Below, piece by piece: positions 9,382 to 19,368 of a DNA stretch of 64,000 nucleotides. The notes beneath the pieces are model-generated. The model did no database searches. It was not told where the DNA came from and worked only from the letters and a program-made list of their open reading frames with translations. Position 1 is the first letter of the stretch, and every line of letters starts with the position of its first letter. The DNA comes from a bacterium. GTDB taxonomy: Bacteria > Bacillota > Clostridia > Lachnospirales > Lachnospiraceae. The position numbers and the translations under genes are program-made. The stretch covers positions 21,743 to 85,742 of the forward strand of contig JAMPCE010000005.1 in assembly GCA_023666335.1 (NCBI GenBank), read 5' to 3'.

Positions 9382-9527
9382 TCTCATCCCTCCATAAGAT
9401 AATTACTAAAAACCGATTCTACTTATTATTATTTATTATTATAGAGTATTCTTTCCGCATTTTCTGGTCATATATTGCTATTCCGACCTCATATTTTGCT
9501 TATTTTTTGTGCAAAATGATAGATAGG

Positions 9528-11537
9528 TCAATATATTTTGCGGTTTTTTTCGTCCGAAACGCCGGATTTTCTGTAAAAATATGTGTTGATCTGGTCACGC
9601 CACTCGCGCGCGCTCTCCTGCTGCTCCCGCAGGCGCGCCGCAATGCGCTGAAACGGCTTTTCTTCGATCCTGCCCTGCAAGTTCCCGAAGCGTTCCGCCA
9701 TCTCGTCCACGATCTCTGCGCCCTCAAAGTGCGTATCGTAGATGTGCTGGATCACCGTCTTGCCCGAATGCAGCTTCCAGGTATAGGGGATATGGTGGAA
9801 GAACAACAGCAGTTCGTCCGGGCATTTCTCTTTATCGTCATAGACCGAAGCGTGCGGCTCCCTGTACAAAAGCGCGTATCCCGTCCCTTCATGGCTCCTG
9901 TCCACACCGATCCCCAGATGATCCGCCCTGTGGTAAGTGCCCCATCTGCTGTATTCGTACCCGTCCACGTTCGGCCCGTAATGGAAATTCGGGTTTACCA
10001 TCCAGCCGATCCCCAGCGGAGACGTATATTTTTCATAAGTCTGCCACGACGAAAGCAGCAAAGACAATAGGGTCTTTCGCACCTCTTCGTCGCTTCCGAA
10101 CGTCAGTTCGATCCACTCCGCCGCGATCTCCTCTGCCGACAGTTCCGGCTCAAAGCAAAGCCGCCCGAAACCGTACCAGTTGGCTGCCGCCAGATCATGC
10201 CCCGTCCAGTTTTCGTCGTTTCCCGTATTGGCAACAGCCGCCATGCCGCAGTTATGCTGCGAAAACGTCCTGCCGGAGACGATATCCCGTACCGTATCGT
10301 CCTCTTCTTTCACATAAGTCCGAAAGCGCAGGATCTCCTGAAACATCGGGATCAGATAGCAGACATGCCTCTGCTGTCCCGTATATTCCTGTGCGATCTG
10401 CACCTCCAATATCTGGTTGGTCTTTTGCAGGCCCCCGAAAAGCGGATGCACGGGTTCCCGCACCTGAAAATCCATCGGACCGTTCTTGATCTGTAAGACG
10501 ACATTGTCGAGAAACTGCCCGTCCAAGCCGATAAAATTATCATAGCCCGACCGCGCGCGGTCCGTCTTTTGATCCCGCCAGTCCTGCTGGCAGTTATAGA
10601 CAAAACAGCGCCATATGATAAGACCCCCGTAAGGCGCTGCGGCTTCCGCCAGCATGTTCGCGCCGTCCGCATGCGTCCTCCCGTAGGTAAACGGACCGGG
10701 ACGCCCCTCCGAGTCCGCCTTGATCAGAAATCCGCCAAGCTCCGGCACTGCGCCAAAAACAAGCTTCATCCGCTCTTTCCACCAGGCGCGCACGCCCTTG
10801 TCCAGCGGATCGGCGCTCTCCAGTTCTCCCAGTTCGATCGGCGCGGCGTAATTCAGGCTCAGATACAGTTTGATCCCGTAGCCTGCAAGCACTTCGGAAA
10901 GCGCTCTTACCCGCTCCAGATAGCGGTCGGTGATCAGCCACGTTGCCGCTTCTTTGACGTTCACATTGTTGATGACGACCGCGTTGATCCCCACGCTTGC
11001 CGCCAGCCGCGCATATGTGACACTCCTGTCATTTACTAAGATCTCATTGTTTTCAAAGAAGAACGACTCCCCGGAATAACCGCGCTCGATGCTGCCGTCC
11101 ATATTGTCCCAGTGATTCAGCATCCGAAGCGGCATGGCGGGCGTTCTCTCCCTGTCGAGTCCCGAAAGCGCCGTCTCCGTCTGTATCTGCCTGATCAAAT
11201 CGAATGCGCCGTACAGGATCCCTTTGGAATCGGAGGCTTCGATCGTGATGCCGCCGTCTTTTTCAAAGAGGTGATAGCTTTCCGCCGCCATCCCCTCCCG
11301 CAGGGTCAGACAGACGCCGCAGCGGTCGCCCGCACCCGCCTTTTCGGCTGACAGATCCGCCCCTGCAAGGACTTTCAGTTCCCTGTCGAGCAGCCCCGCA
11401 AAAGCGTTCTGCAATTCCCTGACGGCATTTTCGATCACCCTGTCCTGCTGTCCTGTAACGACAAGACAGCCGATCTTTTCCGCGCCCCTGCCGGAAACCT
11501 TTCTCATGTATGTAAGCCAAGCCTGTTCAAAGCCCAT
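9528..11537 (-). CDS. aguA: GH67 alpha-glucuronidase
   Basis: The 669-residue protein matches family GH67 over its full length. IKADSEGRPGPF carries the glutamate equivalent to the known catalytic acid, while the segments GLDGQFLDNVVLQIKNGP and MDFQVREPVHPLFGG carry the aspartate and glutamate that activate water in this family. There is no signal peptide, so it works in the cytosol on imported aldouronic acids, removing (4-O-methyl)glucuronate from the non-reducing end of xylo-oligosaccharides. It is 35 bp downstream of the GH3 gene and precedes the importer genes. The released glucuronate would feed the UxaC pathway encoded at 16891-23293. Confidence 0.95.
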   Translation of the reverse strand: MGFEQAWLTYMRKVSGRGAEKIGCLVVTGQQDRVIENAVRELQNAFAGLLDRELKVLAGADLSAEKAGAGDRCGVCLTLREGMAAESYHLFEKDGGITIEASDSKGILYGAFDLIRQIQTETALSGLDRERTPAMPLRMLNHWDNMDGSIERGYSGESFFFENNEILVNDRSVTYARLAASVGINAVVINNVNVKEAATWLITDRYLERVRALSEVLAGYGIKLYLSLNYAAPIELGELESADPLDKGVRAWWKERMKLVFGAVPELGGFLIKADSEGRPGPFTYGRTHADGANMLAEAAAPYGGLIIWRCFVYNCQQDWRDQKTDRARSGYDNFIGLDGQFLDNVVLQIKNGPMDFQVREPVHPLFGGLQKTNQILEVQIAQEYTGQQRHVCYLIPMFQEILRFRTYVKEEDDTVRDIVSGRTFSQHNCGMAAVANTGNDENWTGHDLAAANWYGFGRLCFEPELSAEEIAAEWIELTFGSDEEVRKTLLSLLLSSWQTYEKYTSPLGIGWMVNPNFHYGPNVDGYEYSRWGTYHRADHLGIGVDRSHEGTGYALLYREPHASVYDDKEKCPDELLLFFHHIPYTWKLHSGKTVIQHIYDTHFEGAEIVDEMAERFGNLQGRIEEKPFQRIAARLREQQESAREWRDQINTYFYRKSGVSDEKNRKIY

Positions 11538-11572
11538 CTCATCGTCTCCCTGTCTTTTTTACGATACAACAT

Positions 11573-13726
11573 TTATAATACGACTGTTTCCTCCACCCGC
11601 ACCGCCAGCCGTGCGACCTTTTTGCCGTTCAAACTTTCGCTGCGCGCCTCGGGCTGGCTCCCGCCGATCGAGACCAGATAGTTTCCTGCCTCTACGCGGT
11701 TTACGCCCTCTTTATCGTATAAAGCGAATGCGCTCATCGGGAGGCTGACCTCCACCCTGCGGCTCTCGCCCGGCTCAAGGCTTACCTTGCGGATGCCCTT
11801 TAACTGCGCGTTTGGCGTTCCCGCGCGGTCCGCCTTGACATAGATCTGCACCGTCTCCGTGCCTGCACGCTCTCCGGCATTCTTTACGACAGCGCTCACC
11901 GTAACGCCGTCCGCTCCGACCGTATCGGCGGACAGGGACGCATCCGTATAGACAAACTCCGTATAGGACAAGCCGTAGCCGAACGGATAGAGCGCCTCGT
12001 TCTCCATATAGCGGTACGTTCTGCCTTTCATCGCATAATCGGTAAAGTCGGGCAGTTCCTCCGACGTCTTATAGAATGTGACAGGCATCCTGCCCTCCGG
12101 GTTTTTCTCCCCGAACAGCACGCGGGCAATGGCTTTTCCGCCCTGTGCGCCGGGATACCATCCCTGTAAGATCGCCGGGACATGTTCCTGCGCCCAGTTC
12201 ACGGCAAGCGCGCTTCCCGACAGAAGCACCAGCACCACGGGCTTCCCGCAGGCACAGGCTGTCTCCAGAATTTCCTGCTGCCTGCCGGGCAGATCCAAGT
12301 TCGGCTTATCGCCGCTGGCGTACTGATTGCCCTCATCTCCCTCTTCGCCCTCCAAGCCGGGGTCCAGCCCCAGACACAGGATCACGACGTCGCCCGCCTC
12401 GCACACCGCTTTCACCTCGGAATCGCGGTCTTTTCCCTGACTGAGATTGCTGATCTGCTCCTGATAGAGATGACAGCCCTCGGATACCAGCACGCGGACA
12501 TCCTCTCCCACATAGTCCTGGATCCCCTCGGCGATCGTGATGTAGCGGGACGCCGTTCCCTCGTAATTGCCGACCAGCGCCTTTCTGTTATCGGCGTTTG
12601 GTCCGATGATCCCGATCGTTTTGATGCGGTCCTTTGCCAGCGGAAGCAGATCGTTTTCATTTTTCAAAAGCACGATGCACTTCTCCGCCGCCCGCAGATT
12701 CAGTTTCCGCATTTCGGCGCTGTCCACCACCGTGTACGGGATATCGTCATACGGCGTTTTTTCCCTTTCCTCGAAAAGCCCCAGCTTCATCCGCGTCGTA
12801 AAGAGATGCACGAGCGCTTCATCGACCCGCTCTTCCTTTATCATACCTTTTTTCACGGCGTCCGCCACATAGGCAAACAGGTTTCCGCAGTTGAGATCGC
12901 AGCCGTTATTGACCGCCATCGCCACGGATTCTTCCGCGCTGTCCGTCACGCCGTGCCCGTTGTGAAAATCCTTGATCGCCCAGCAGTCGGAGACCACATG
13001 CCCCTTAAATCCCCACTCGCCGCGCAGGATATCCTGTAAGAGCGTCTTGCTGCCGCAGCACGGTTCGCCGTTCGTACGGTTGTAAGCGCCCATGACCGCC
13101 TCCACGCCCGCTTCCTGCACGCACGCCTTAAAGGCAGGCAGATACGTCTCGTACAGATCCTGTTTGTCCGCTATGGCGTTAAATTCATGGCGCAGATCCT
13201 CCGGCCCGCTATGTACCGCAAAGTGCTTGGCGCACGCCGCCGCTTTCAGATAGTTCTCGTCATGCCCCTGCAAGCCCTCCACAAAGCGCACGCCGAGTCT
13301 GGACGTCAGGTAGGGATCTTCGCCGAACGTCTCATGCCCCCTGCCCCATCTGGGATCCCGAAAAATATTGACATTCGGCGACCAGAACGTCAGCCCCTTA
13401 TAAATATCAAAATCTTCAAACTTCTGCTGCGCGTTGAATTTCGCCCTGCCTTCCGTGGAAATGGCGTCCGCCACCTCCTCGATGAAGTCCTCGTCAAAGG
13501 TTGCCGCCAGAGAGATCGCCTGCGGAAATACCGTAGCCGTTCCCGCCCGCGCCACGCCGTGGAGCGCTTCGTTCCACCAGTTATACGCCTTGATTCCCAG
13601 CCGCTCGATGGCGGGCGCGCCGTTTACCATCTGAAACGCCTTCTCCTCCAAGGTCATCTGTGCGACCAGCGCACGGGCGCGCTTTTCGTATTCCGCATTC
13701 TTTGCCTCGTTTTTTACAAGATCCAT
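11573..13726 (-). CDS. GH3 beta-xylosidase
   Basis: The protein has the GH3 N-terminal barrel, with the nucleophile aspartate in GHVVSDCWAIKDF, the GH3 C-terminal domain (DVVILCLGLDPGLEGEEGD) and a terminal fibronectin-III-like domain. The SDCWAI form is common in the xylosidase branch, although beta-glucosidase or arabinofuranosidase activity cannot be excluded from sequence alone. No signal peptide is seen, so it should act on imported oligosaccharides. I chose ATG 13726 (717 residues) because AAAGGAG lies 8 bases upstream; the longer frame from 13837 lacks such a site. It is the first gene of the cluster with aguA and the importer, and is divergent from an AraC regulator. Confidence 0.92.
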   Translation of the reverse strand: MDLVKNEAKNAEYEKRARALVAQMTLEEKAFQMVNGAPAIERLGIKAYNWWNEALHGVARAGTATVFPQAISLAATFDEDFIEEVADAISTEGRAKFNAQQKFEDFDIYKGLTFWSPNVNIFRDPRWGRGHETFGEDPYLTSRLGVRFVEGLQGHDENYLKAAACAKHFAVHSGPEDLRHEFNAIADKQDLYETYLPAFKACVQEAGVEAVMGAYNRTNGEPCCGSKTLLQDILRGEWGFKGHVVSDCWAIKDFHNGHGVTDSAEESVAMAVNNGCDLNCGNLFAYVADAVKKGMIKEERVDEALVHLFTTRMKLGLFEEREKTPYDDIPYTVVDSAEMRKLNLRAAEKCIVLLKNENDLLPLAKDRIKTIGIIGPNADNRKALVGNYEGTASRYITIAEGIQDYVGEDVRVLVSEGCHLYQEQISNLSQGKDRDSEVKAVCEAGDVVILCLGLDPGLEGEEGDEGNQYASGDKPNLDLPGRQQEILETACACGKPVVLVLLSGSALAVNWAQEHVPAILQGWYPGAQGGKAIARVLFGEKNPEGRMPVTFYKTSEELPDFTDYAMKGRTYRYMENEALYPFGYGLSYTEFVYTDASLSADTVGADGVTVSAVVKNAGERAGTETVQIYVKADRAGTPNAQLKGIRKVSLEPGESRRVEVSLPMSAFALYDKEGVNRVEAGNYLVSIGGSQPEARSESLNGKKVARLAVRVEETVVL

Positions 13727-13913
13727 TCCGGCTCCTTTCATGATCTGCGGCTGTTTTTCCGTCTCCGCAGCCAAAAACCCCTCTATGATATAATGATAAG
13801 AAAAGTATATACCGCCGCAAAACCGCAATCTCTTCATATCTTGCTTTTTCGTAAGTGAATATTGCTAAATCATGCCCGATTTTTACGGCGTTTTTCGGAT
13901 TTTTCCGTTTTTT

Positions 13914-13927
13914 GGCGGCTGTCCGCC
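13914..13927. promoter_or_regulatory. GGCGG-CTGT-CCGCC inverted repeat between GH3 and araC genes
   Basis: A perfect 5-bp GC-rich inverted repeat stands in the otherwise AT-rich divergent intergenic region, 12 bp upstream of the -35 of the AraC gene, and is flanked by TTTT and CAAAA. Its position fits an operator shared by the divergent xylan genes, but no known factor site was recognised. Confidence 0.4.
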
Positions 13928-13939
13928 GCAAAATTTGAT

Positions 13940-13968
13940 TTGTCGCATTGCGCATTTTGTGCTATAAT
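13940..13968 (+). promoter_or_regulatory. Sigma-A promoter of the araC gene at 14023
   Basis: TTGTCG at 13940-13945 and TATAAT at 13963-13968 are separated by 17 bp. The leader is about 50 nt and ends in an AGAGGA ribosome site. Confidence 0.75.
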
Positions 13969-14022
13969 TCTAAAAAGAACAAAGAAAGAAACACAGCGGC
14001 GCCACAACAGAGGAATTGCAAT

Positions 14023-14898
14023 ATGATCGAAATCTTAAACGGTATCCGTGAGACCGTAGCCTATGATTCTTTTTCGGGCATCAAACTCTATCATAACGTC
14101 GAGGACGAGGACTATCCGCTCCATTGGCACGCCGCGATGGAGATCATCATGCCCGTCCGCGACGAATATACCGTCGTAATCAATGACACGCCCCATACGT
14201 TCGGAAAAAACGATATCTTCATCATACCGCCCGGGACCCTGCATCATCTGATAGCACCCCCCCTACGGGGTGAGGGAGAGCGGCTGATCGTGCTGCTCGA
14301 CTACAGCCTGATCTGCAACGTGACAGGCATGGATTCGCTAATCCAGACGCTCCACCCCTATGCCCTGATCAGCCGGGAGGAATATCCCGAACTGAACAGA
14401 CAGCTTTGCTCTTATCTGGACGAGATCAGCTATGAGTATGACAACAAAGCGCCTTTTACCGAGGCTTTAATCTATTCCCTGATGATCCGTTTTCTCACGA
14501 CGATCGGCCGCGCCAATTTCGACGCCAGCGAAAAGTTTCCCGGCATCACTTCCGGCAAACAGCACGAATATATTGAAAAGTTCATGGACATCTGCAATTA
14601 CATCAACGCGCACTGTACCGAAAACATCAACGTGGACGACATGGCAGCCCTTGCAGGCTTTTCCAAGTTTCATTTTTCAAGGCTCTTCAAACAGCTCCTC
14701 GGCGTTTCCTGCTACGAATACCTGATGCAGAAGCGGATCCTCTATGCGGAGACCCTGTTGATCCAGCCGAATATTTCCATCACGGAAGCCGCCATGCGCT
14801 CCGGCTTCGGCAGCCTCTCCACGTTCAACCGCATCTTCAAATCCACCAAGCACTGTACGCCCTCGGAATACAAGCGGTTAAACCGCCCCAAAAATTAA
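14023..14898 (+). CDS. Cupin-AraC transcriptional regulator of the xylan cluster
   Basis: The 291-residue protein has an N-terminal cupin-like sensing domain (YPLHWHAAMEIIMPV, FGKNDIFIIPPGTLHHL) and a C-terminal pair of AraC helix-turn-helix motifs (NVDDMAALAGFSKFHFSRLF and SITEAAMRSGFGSLSTFNRI). The start ATG 14023 is preceded by AGAGGA and a good promoter; the longer frame from 13948 would start before the transcription start. It is transcribed away from the GH3-aguA-lpl genes and converges with the acetylesterase gene 9 bp further on. Regulators of this type usually bind a sugar in the cupin domain and activate neighbouring hydrolase genes, so activation by a xylo-oligosaccharide or uronate is likely. 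Confidence 0.93.
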   Translation: MIEILNGIRETVAYDSFSGIKLYHNVEDEDYPLHWHAAMEIIMPVRDEYTVVINDTPHTFGKNDIFIIPPGTLHHLIAPPLRGEGERLIVLLDYSLICNVTGMDSLIQTLHPYALISREEYPELNRQLCSYLDEISYEYDNKAPFTEALIYSLMIRFLTTIGRANFDASEKFPGITSGKQHEYIEKFMDICNYINAHCTENINVDDMAALAGFSKFHFSRLFKQLLGVSCYEYLMQKRILYAETLLIQPNISITEAAMRSGFGSLSTFNRIFKSTKHCTPSEYKRLNRPKN

Positions 14899-14907
14899 CG
14901 TTCCGTT

Positions 14908-16830
14908 TCAGACCACTTCCACGCGAAACGGCGTCATGGGAAATCCCTCTTCATTGTAGAGCAGTGCGCCGCTGTTGGTATTGTGATAGCAGTACCTGAC
15001 TTCCGTTACCGCCTGCATCCTGTCCGCGCAGGTGAGAACGACCTGTTCCCCGGCGATCGCAGCCTCCGCGGCGTGAAGCGTTCCCGCTTCATCCGCCACT
15101 TCAAAATCCGTGATCCCCTGCTTCTTTCCCGCCTGTGCCACGGCGTGCAGACCCGCAGCTTCACGAAACGTGAGCGTCACTTTCCACACCGCCTCTTCCC
15201 CGTCCGTATATTCCGCCTGCGCCGTCAGGATCTGCGGCCCGTCGCACGCGCTTTCCTTTCCGTAAAGCATTTTTGCCGCCTGCATCGCCAGCCTGCAGCC
15301 GACGTCCTCTTTATTCAGGGGATGCAGGTCGTTGTCTTCCCCCAGATCGATCGCCGTCACCATCGCGGTTTTCGGCAGTTTCAGTGTCTTTCTCTGCGCT
15401 TCCCTGATGCCGGGCCAGTCGCTGAACGTCTCGTCCCTGTCGGCGTCATAGCGCTCCACCTGAAAATTCGGCAGCTGCACATAGAGAAACGGCAGTTCAT
15501 CCGCCCATTTTTCCCGATATCCCATGATCATCCGTTCCGACAGATCCAGATACCGATCCGCCAGTTCGTGCGTATTGGACTCTCCCTGATACCAGAGGAT
15601 GCCCGCCGCCGCATAGTTATGACAGGGCGCCATCATCCCGTGATACAGCCCCGTCGCTTTCCAGCTCACAAAATCCGTCTCCCCGATCATCCCGCAGGAG
15701 GCGCCGATCCGATACTTCCAAGTCCCCGCAAGGTCGATCGTCTCTTCACCGCAAAGGAGCGCGTATTCCTTGCCGTCCGTAAATCTGCCCTGCCCGATCT
15801 CGCTCTTTACACGAATCACGATCGTATTTTTCCCCTCCCGCAGCACGCCTGCCGGAACGGTATATTTTCGGGGCGGGTACTGATAGTCCGTGTGGCCCGT
15901 CAAGACCCCGTTGACATACGCCGTATCGCTGTCCACGATCGTCCCGAGGAAAAGCCTTGCCGCTTTCCCTGCCGCCTGCGCGTCCACCGTAAACTCCTTA
16001 TAAAACCATACGCTGCCGATAAATCCCTTTAACGGCGTGTCCGCAAAAAAGAACGGGATCGTCACCTCTTTCCAGGCGGAGACATCCATGTCCCCCTGCG
16101 CCCAGTTTTCCTGTAAGCCGATATCCTGACGGTCCAGACTGCCGTGCCACTCGTTCATCTGACGGTCGTTTCGCGCAAGCCGTTCCGCCACGAACGCCTC
16201 GTCCCGATAGCGGTCCGCCTCTTCTAAAAGCGCGTCGTATCCCGCCAGCATATCCCTGCCCATCCACGACTGGATCCGCGTACCGCCGAGGCTCGCGTTG
16301 ATGAGCCCGACCGGCACGCCGGTCATGCGGACCATATGTTTGCCGAAAAAATAAGCTGTCGCTGAGAAATCCGGAAAGGTCTCCCGATTCACGCTCTTCC
16401 ATTCCCCGCTTTCGTGATCCGCCAGCGGACCGTGGAAATTCCGGCATTCCGTGATCTTGAACGTGCGGATGCGCGGATCCTCACACGCTTCGATCTCCTG
16501 CGGATAGCGGTCCATGACCCTGTTTATGGGCAGTTCCATATTCGACTGTCCCGCGCAGATCCAGACGTCCCCGATCAGGATATCCTCTATCATCTTCTCT
16601 TCTCCGGCGTCATCCGAGACGACCATCCGGCACGGCGTATCCGACGCGTCCGCCTCTTTCAGAAAAACTTCCCATGTTCCGTCTTCCCGAACGTCCGCCG
16701 TGTACTCCGTTCCCAGAAAAGAGACCGTAACCTTTCTTTTCGGTTCGTCCCAGCCCCAGATACGCGCCTTTTTCTTCTGCTGCAGCACCATGCCGCCGCT
16801 TACAAGCCTCGGTAATCTCAACCCGCTCAT
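14908..16830 (-). CDS. SGNH-type carbohydrate acetylesterase (sialate O-acetylesterase-like)
   Basis: The protein has the SGNH serine motif ICAGQSNMELP near residue 100, the second block GILWYQGESN, and the late Asp-x-x-His pair in EDNDLHPLNKED. A beta-sandwich insert (WFYKEFTVDAQAAG) interrupts the catalytic domain, as in the sialate 9-O-acetylesterase-like family. At 640 residues and without a signal peptide it should be cytosolic. It is the last gene of the uronate cluster, which suggests that it removes acetyl groups from imported xylo-oligosaccharides rather than sialic acid. ATG 16830 was chosen because GGAGGT lies 4 bases upstream; the ATG at 16842 overlaps that site. Confidence 0.88.
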   Translation of the reverse strand: MSGLRLPRLVSGGMVLQQKKKARIWGWDEPKRKVTVSFLGTEYTADVREDGTWEVFLKEADASDTPCRMVVSDDAGEEKMIEDILIGDVWICAGQSNMELPINRVMDRYPQEIEACEDPRIRTFKITECRNFHGPLADHESGEWKSVNRETFPDFSATAYFFGKHMVRMTGVPVGLINASLGGTRIQSWMGRDMLAGYDALLEEADRYRDEAFVAERLARNDRQMNEWHGSLDRQDIGLQENWAQGDMDVSAWKEVTIPFFFADTPLKGFIGSVWFYKEFTVDAQAAGKAARLFLGTIVDSDTAYVNGVLTGHTDYQYPPRKYTVPAGVLREGKNTIVIRVKSEIGQGRFTDGKEYALLCGEETIDLAGTWKYRIGASCGMIGETDFVSWKATGLYHGMMAPCHNYAAAGILWYQGESNTHELADRYLDLSERMIMGYREKWADELPFLYVQLPNFQVERYDADRDETFSDWPGIREAQRKTLKLPKTAMVTAIDLGEDNDLHPLNKEDVGCRLAMQAAKMLYGKESACDGPQILTAQAEYTDGEEAVWKVTLTFREAAGLHAVAQAGKKQGITDFEVADEAGTLHAAEAAIAGEQVVLTCADRMQAVTEVRYCYHNTNSGALLYNEEGFPMTPFRVEVV

Positions 16831-16890
16831 CGTTACCTCCATGTCGCTTCGTCGTGGTTTTGTTATCTTAATTTCGTTATTATTATTTTC

Positions 16891-18297
16891 TTATTCCGCG
16901 AAGCCGAAATACGCCATTCCGTTGTGATAGCAGATTCCTTTCACGATCCTGCCAAGCGTCTCTTCATCGTCAGGATACTCCCCGTTTTCCACATAAGAGC
17001 CGAGGAGATTGCAGAGGATGCGACGGAAATACTCGTGCCTGACATAGGAGAGAAAACTCCGCGAATCCGTGAGCATTCCGATGAATGTCCCAAGCGATCC
17101 GGCAGCCGCGAGCGTCCGCATCTGCTCCTCCATACCGGACTTATGGTCATTGAACCACCACGCGCTTCCCTGCTGCACCTTTCCGGCGCAGACCGCATCC
17201 TGAAAACAGCCGATCACGCTGCCAATCGCCGCATTATCGACGGGATTTAGCGAGTACACGATCGTTTTGGGGAGCTGTCCCGTCACGTCCAGCGCGTTTA
17301 AAAAATCTGCAAGCTGCGACGACGGTGTGTAGTTATCGATGCAGTCCACACCCGCATCGGCGCCGACCGCCCCAAATAATCTTTGATTGTTATCCCGCTT
17401 TACCCCGTAATGGAGCTGCATCGCCCAGTTTCTCCTGTGATATTCGCGTCCCAGCGCCATCATGCAGGCGCAGGTAAACTTCGCCTCCTCCGCAGGGGAC
17501 GGCATCCGTCCCTCCAGTCTGCCGCGGAAGATCCTATCCACTTCCGTCACATCTGCGGGTGCATACATCACATAGGGCAGCCCGTGATCGGAGATCCTGC
17601 ATCCCATAGATGCAAAGAAGTCCATCCGCTTTGCAAGCGCCAAAAGGAACGCACCAAAACAGTCGATCTTCATGCCCGCCGCCTCTTCCAGCCGTGCCAG
17701 ATAGGAGAGGTAGTCTTCCTTGCCGATGCCGACCGCTTTATCGGGACGCCATGCAGGCAGCACTGTCACCTCGAAGCTCTGATCTTCCGCCAGTTTCTTA
17801 TGCCACTCCAGAGAATCCGCCGGATCGTCCGTCGTACATAAGAGGGTGACGCGGGAACGCCGGATCAGATTCCGCGCGGAAAATTCATCCCTTTGCAGGG
17901 CGGCATTACACAGCTCCCACACCGCGCCCGCGCTCTTCGTATTTAAGACGCCCTCATAACCGAAATACCGCTGTAATTCCAAATGGCACCAGTGATAGAG
18001 GGGATTGCCGATTGCCCCCTCGAGCGCCTGCGCCCATTTCTCAAATTTCTCCCAATCGGGAGCGTCTCCCGTGATAAAGCGCTCCTCGATCCCCGCCCAG
18101 CGCATCAGCCGCCACTTATAATGGTCAGCCCCGAGCCAGAGCTGCGTGATGTTTTCAAAATGTCTGTCTTCGTAAATTTCCCGCGGATCGATATGACAGT
18201 GATAATCCAGTATCGGCATATCCGCCGCATACTGATGATACAGCTTGCGCGCCGTCTCCGTCTCCAGCAGGAAATCTCGGTCCATGAATTTTTTCAT
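16891..18297 (-). CDS. uxaC: Glucuronate isomerase
   Basis: The 468-residue protein belongs to the UxaC amidohydrolase-fold family, with the metal-binding DYHCHIDP motif near residue 33 and typical blocks such as LGADHYKWRLMRW and YTPSSQLADFLNALD. It converts D-glucuronate to D-fructuronate, the first step after alpha-glucuronidase action. ATG 18297 gives the usual family length; the longer frame from 18351 overlaps the kdgK stop. It is 28 bp behind kdgK and 60 bp before the acetylesterase gene, so all are probably on one transcript. Confidence 0.95.
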   Translation of the reverse strand: MKKFMDRDFLLETETARKLYHQYAADMPILDYHCHIDPREIYEDRHFENITQLWLGADHYKWRLMRWAGIEERFITGDAPDWEKFEKWAQALEGAIGNPLYHWCHLELQRYFGYEGVLNTKSAGAVWELCNAALQRDEFSARNLIRRSRVTLLCTTDDPADSLEWHKKLAEDQSFEVTVLPAWRPDKAVGIGKEDYLSYLARLEEAAGMKIDCFGAFLLALAKRMDFFASMGCRISDHGLPYVMYAPADVTEVDRIFRGRLEGRMPSPAEEAKFTCACMMALGREYHRRNWAMQLHYGVKRDNNQRLFGAVGADAGVDCIDNYTPSSQLADFLNALDVTGQLPKTIVYSLNPVDNAAIGSVIGCFQDAVCAGKVQQGSAWWFNDHKSGMEEQMRTLAAAGSLGTFIGMLTDSRSFLSYVRHEYFRRILCNLLGSYVENGEYPDDEETLGRIVKGICYHNGMAYFGFAE

Positions 18298-18325
18298 CCG
18301 TCCAACCACACCTTTCTGTTCCCGT

Positions 18326-19351
18326 TTAGCGCTGTACCCGTCCGGAGGCATTCCCGCCGGACAGATTTTTCACTTCCTCCACGGATACCATGTTAAAATC
18401 TCCCTCGATGGAATGTTTCAGGCAGGAAGCCGCCACCGCAAATTCGATCGTCTCCTGCGGATCGTATCCGTTTAAGACAGCCGCGATCAGCCCGCCGCCG
18501 AAACTGTCCCCGCCGCCCACGCGGTCCACGATGTGCATCTTGTACTGCCTGCTGAAATAACACGCGCCGCCGTCGTACAACATCGCCGACCAGTTATTGT
18601 CATTGGCTGAGAGGGACTCTCTGAGCGTGACCGCCACTTTCTGAAACCCAAAACGCTCCGCCAGTCTCCCCGCCACTTTTTCGTAGCCTTTCCGATCGAC
18701 GACCCCCGCCGTGATATCGGTATTCGACGCGTGGATGCCGAACACATCCCCCGCATCTTCCTCATTGGCAATGCAGACGTCCACATATTCGCACAGCCTG
18801 CTCATGACTTCGCCCGCCTTTTCTTTGCTCCAGAGTTTTTTGCGGTAATTTAAGTCGCAGGAGACCGTGATCCCCATTTCGCGCGCCGTCTTGCAGGCTT
18901 CCAGACAGATATCGGCAAGCGTATCGTTTAATGCAGGCGTAATGCCCGTAAAGTGAAACCACGACGCGCCGTCTAAGATCTTCTTCCAGTCAAATTCCGC
19001 TTTCTGCGCCATACTGATAGCGGAGCCTGCGCGGTCGTAGATCACTTTCGACGGACGCTGGGACGCGCCTTTTTCCAGAAAATAGATGCCTACCCGCTCA
19101 CCGCCCCTGACAATATAGGACGTATCCACGCCGAATCTGCGCAGGTAATTGACTGCCGCCTGCCCGATCTCATGTTCCGGCAGTTTGGTGACAAACGCGG
19201 CGTCAAAGCCGTAATTGGCGAGCGATACCGCCGCATTCGCCTCTCCGCCCCCGTAAGTGGCGCCGAAACGCTCCGCCTGCACAAAACGGTAATATCCCTC
19301 CGGCGCAAGCCGCAGCATGATCTCCCCAAACGTCACAACCTTTTTTCCCAT
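18326..19351 (-). CDS. kdgK: 2-keto-3-deoxygluconate kinase
   Basis: This is a 341-residue PfkB-family sugar kinase with the first signature GGGEANAAVSLANYGFDAAF and the catalytic-base motif VGGGDSFGGG. It phosphorylates 2-keto-3-deoxygluconate to KDPG, the substrate of the aldolase encoded 18 bp upstream. The pairing with the KDPG aldolase gene makes this assignment firmer than the PfkB fold alone would. The ribosome site GGGAGGAGG precedes the start. Confidence 0.93.
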   Translation of the reverse strand: MGKKVVTFGEIMLRLAPEGYYRFVQAERFGATYGGGEANAAVSLANYGFDAAFVTKLPEHEIGQAAVNYLRRFGVDTSYIVRGGERVGIYFLEKGASQRPSKVIYDRAGSAISMAQKAEFDWKKILDGASWFHFTGITPALNDTLADICLEACKTAREMGITVSCDLNYRKKLWSKEKAGEVMSRLCEYVDVCIANEEDAGDVFGIHASNTDITAGVVDRKGYEKVAGRLAERFGFQKVAVTLRESLSANDNNWSAMLYDGGACYFSRQYKMHIVDRVGGGDSFGGGLIAAVLNGYDPQETIEFAVAASCLKHSIEGDFNMVSVEEVKNLSGGNASGRVQR

Positions 19352-19368
19352 CGTTTTGCCTCCTCCCG

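Noticed and set aside
12182..13039. A 285-codon open frame opposite the GH3 gene
   Set aside because: It is the shadow of a well-conserved GH3 coding sequence and has no start signals.
14251..14278. CACCCC...GGGGTG hairpin inside the first araC gene as an insertion
   Set aside because: The reading frame is kept and the residues fit a loop at the end of the cupin domain; no repeat of it was found elsewhere in the window.
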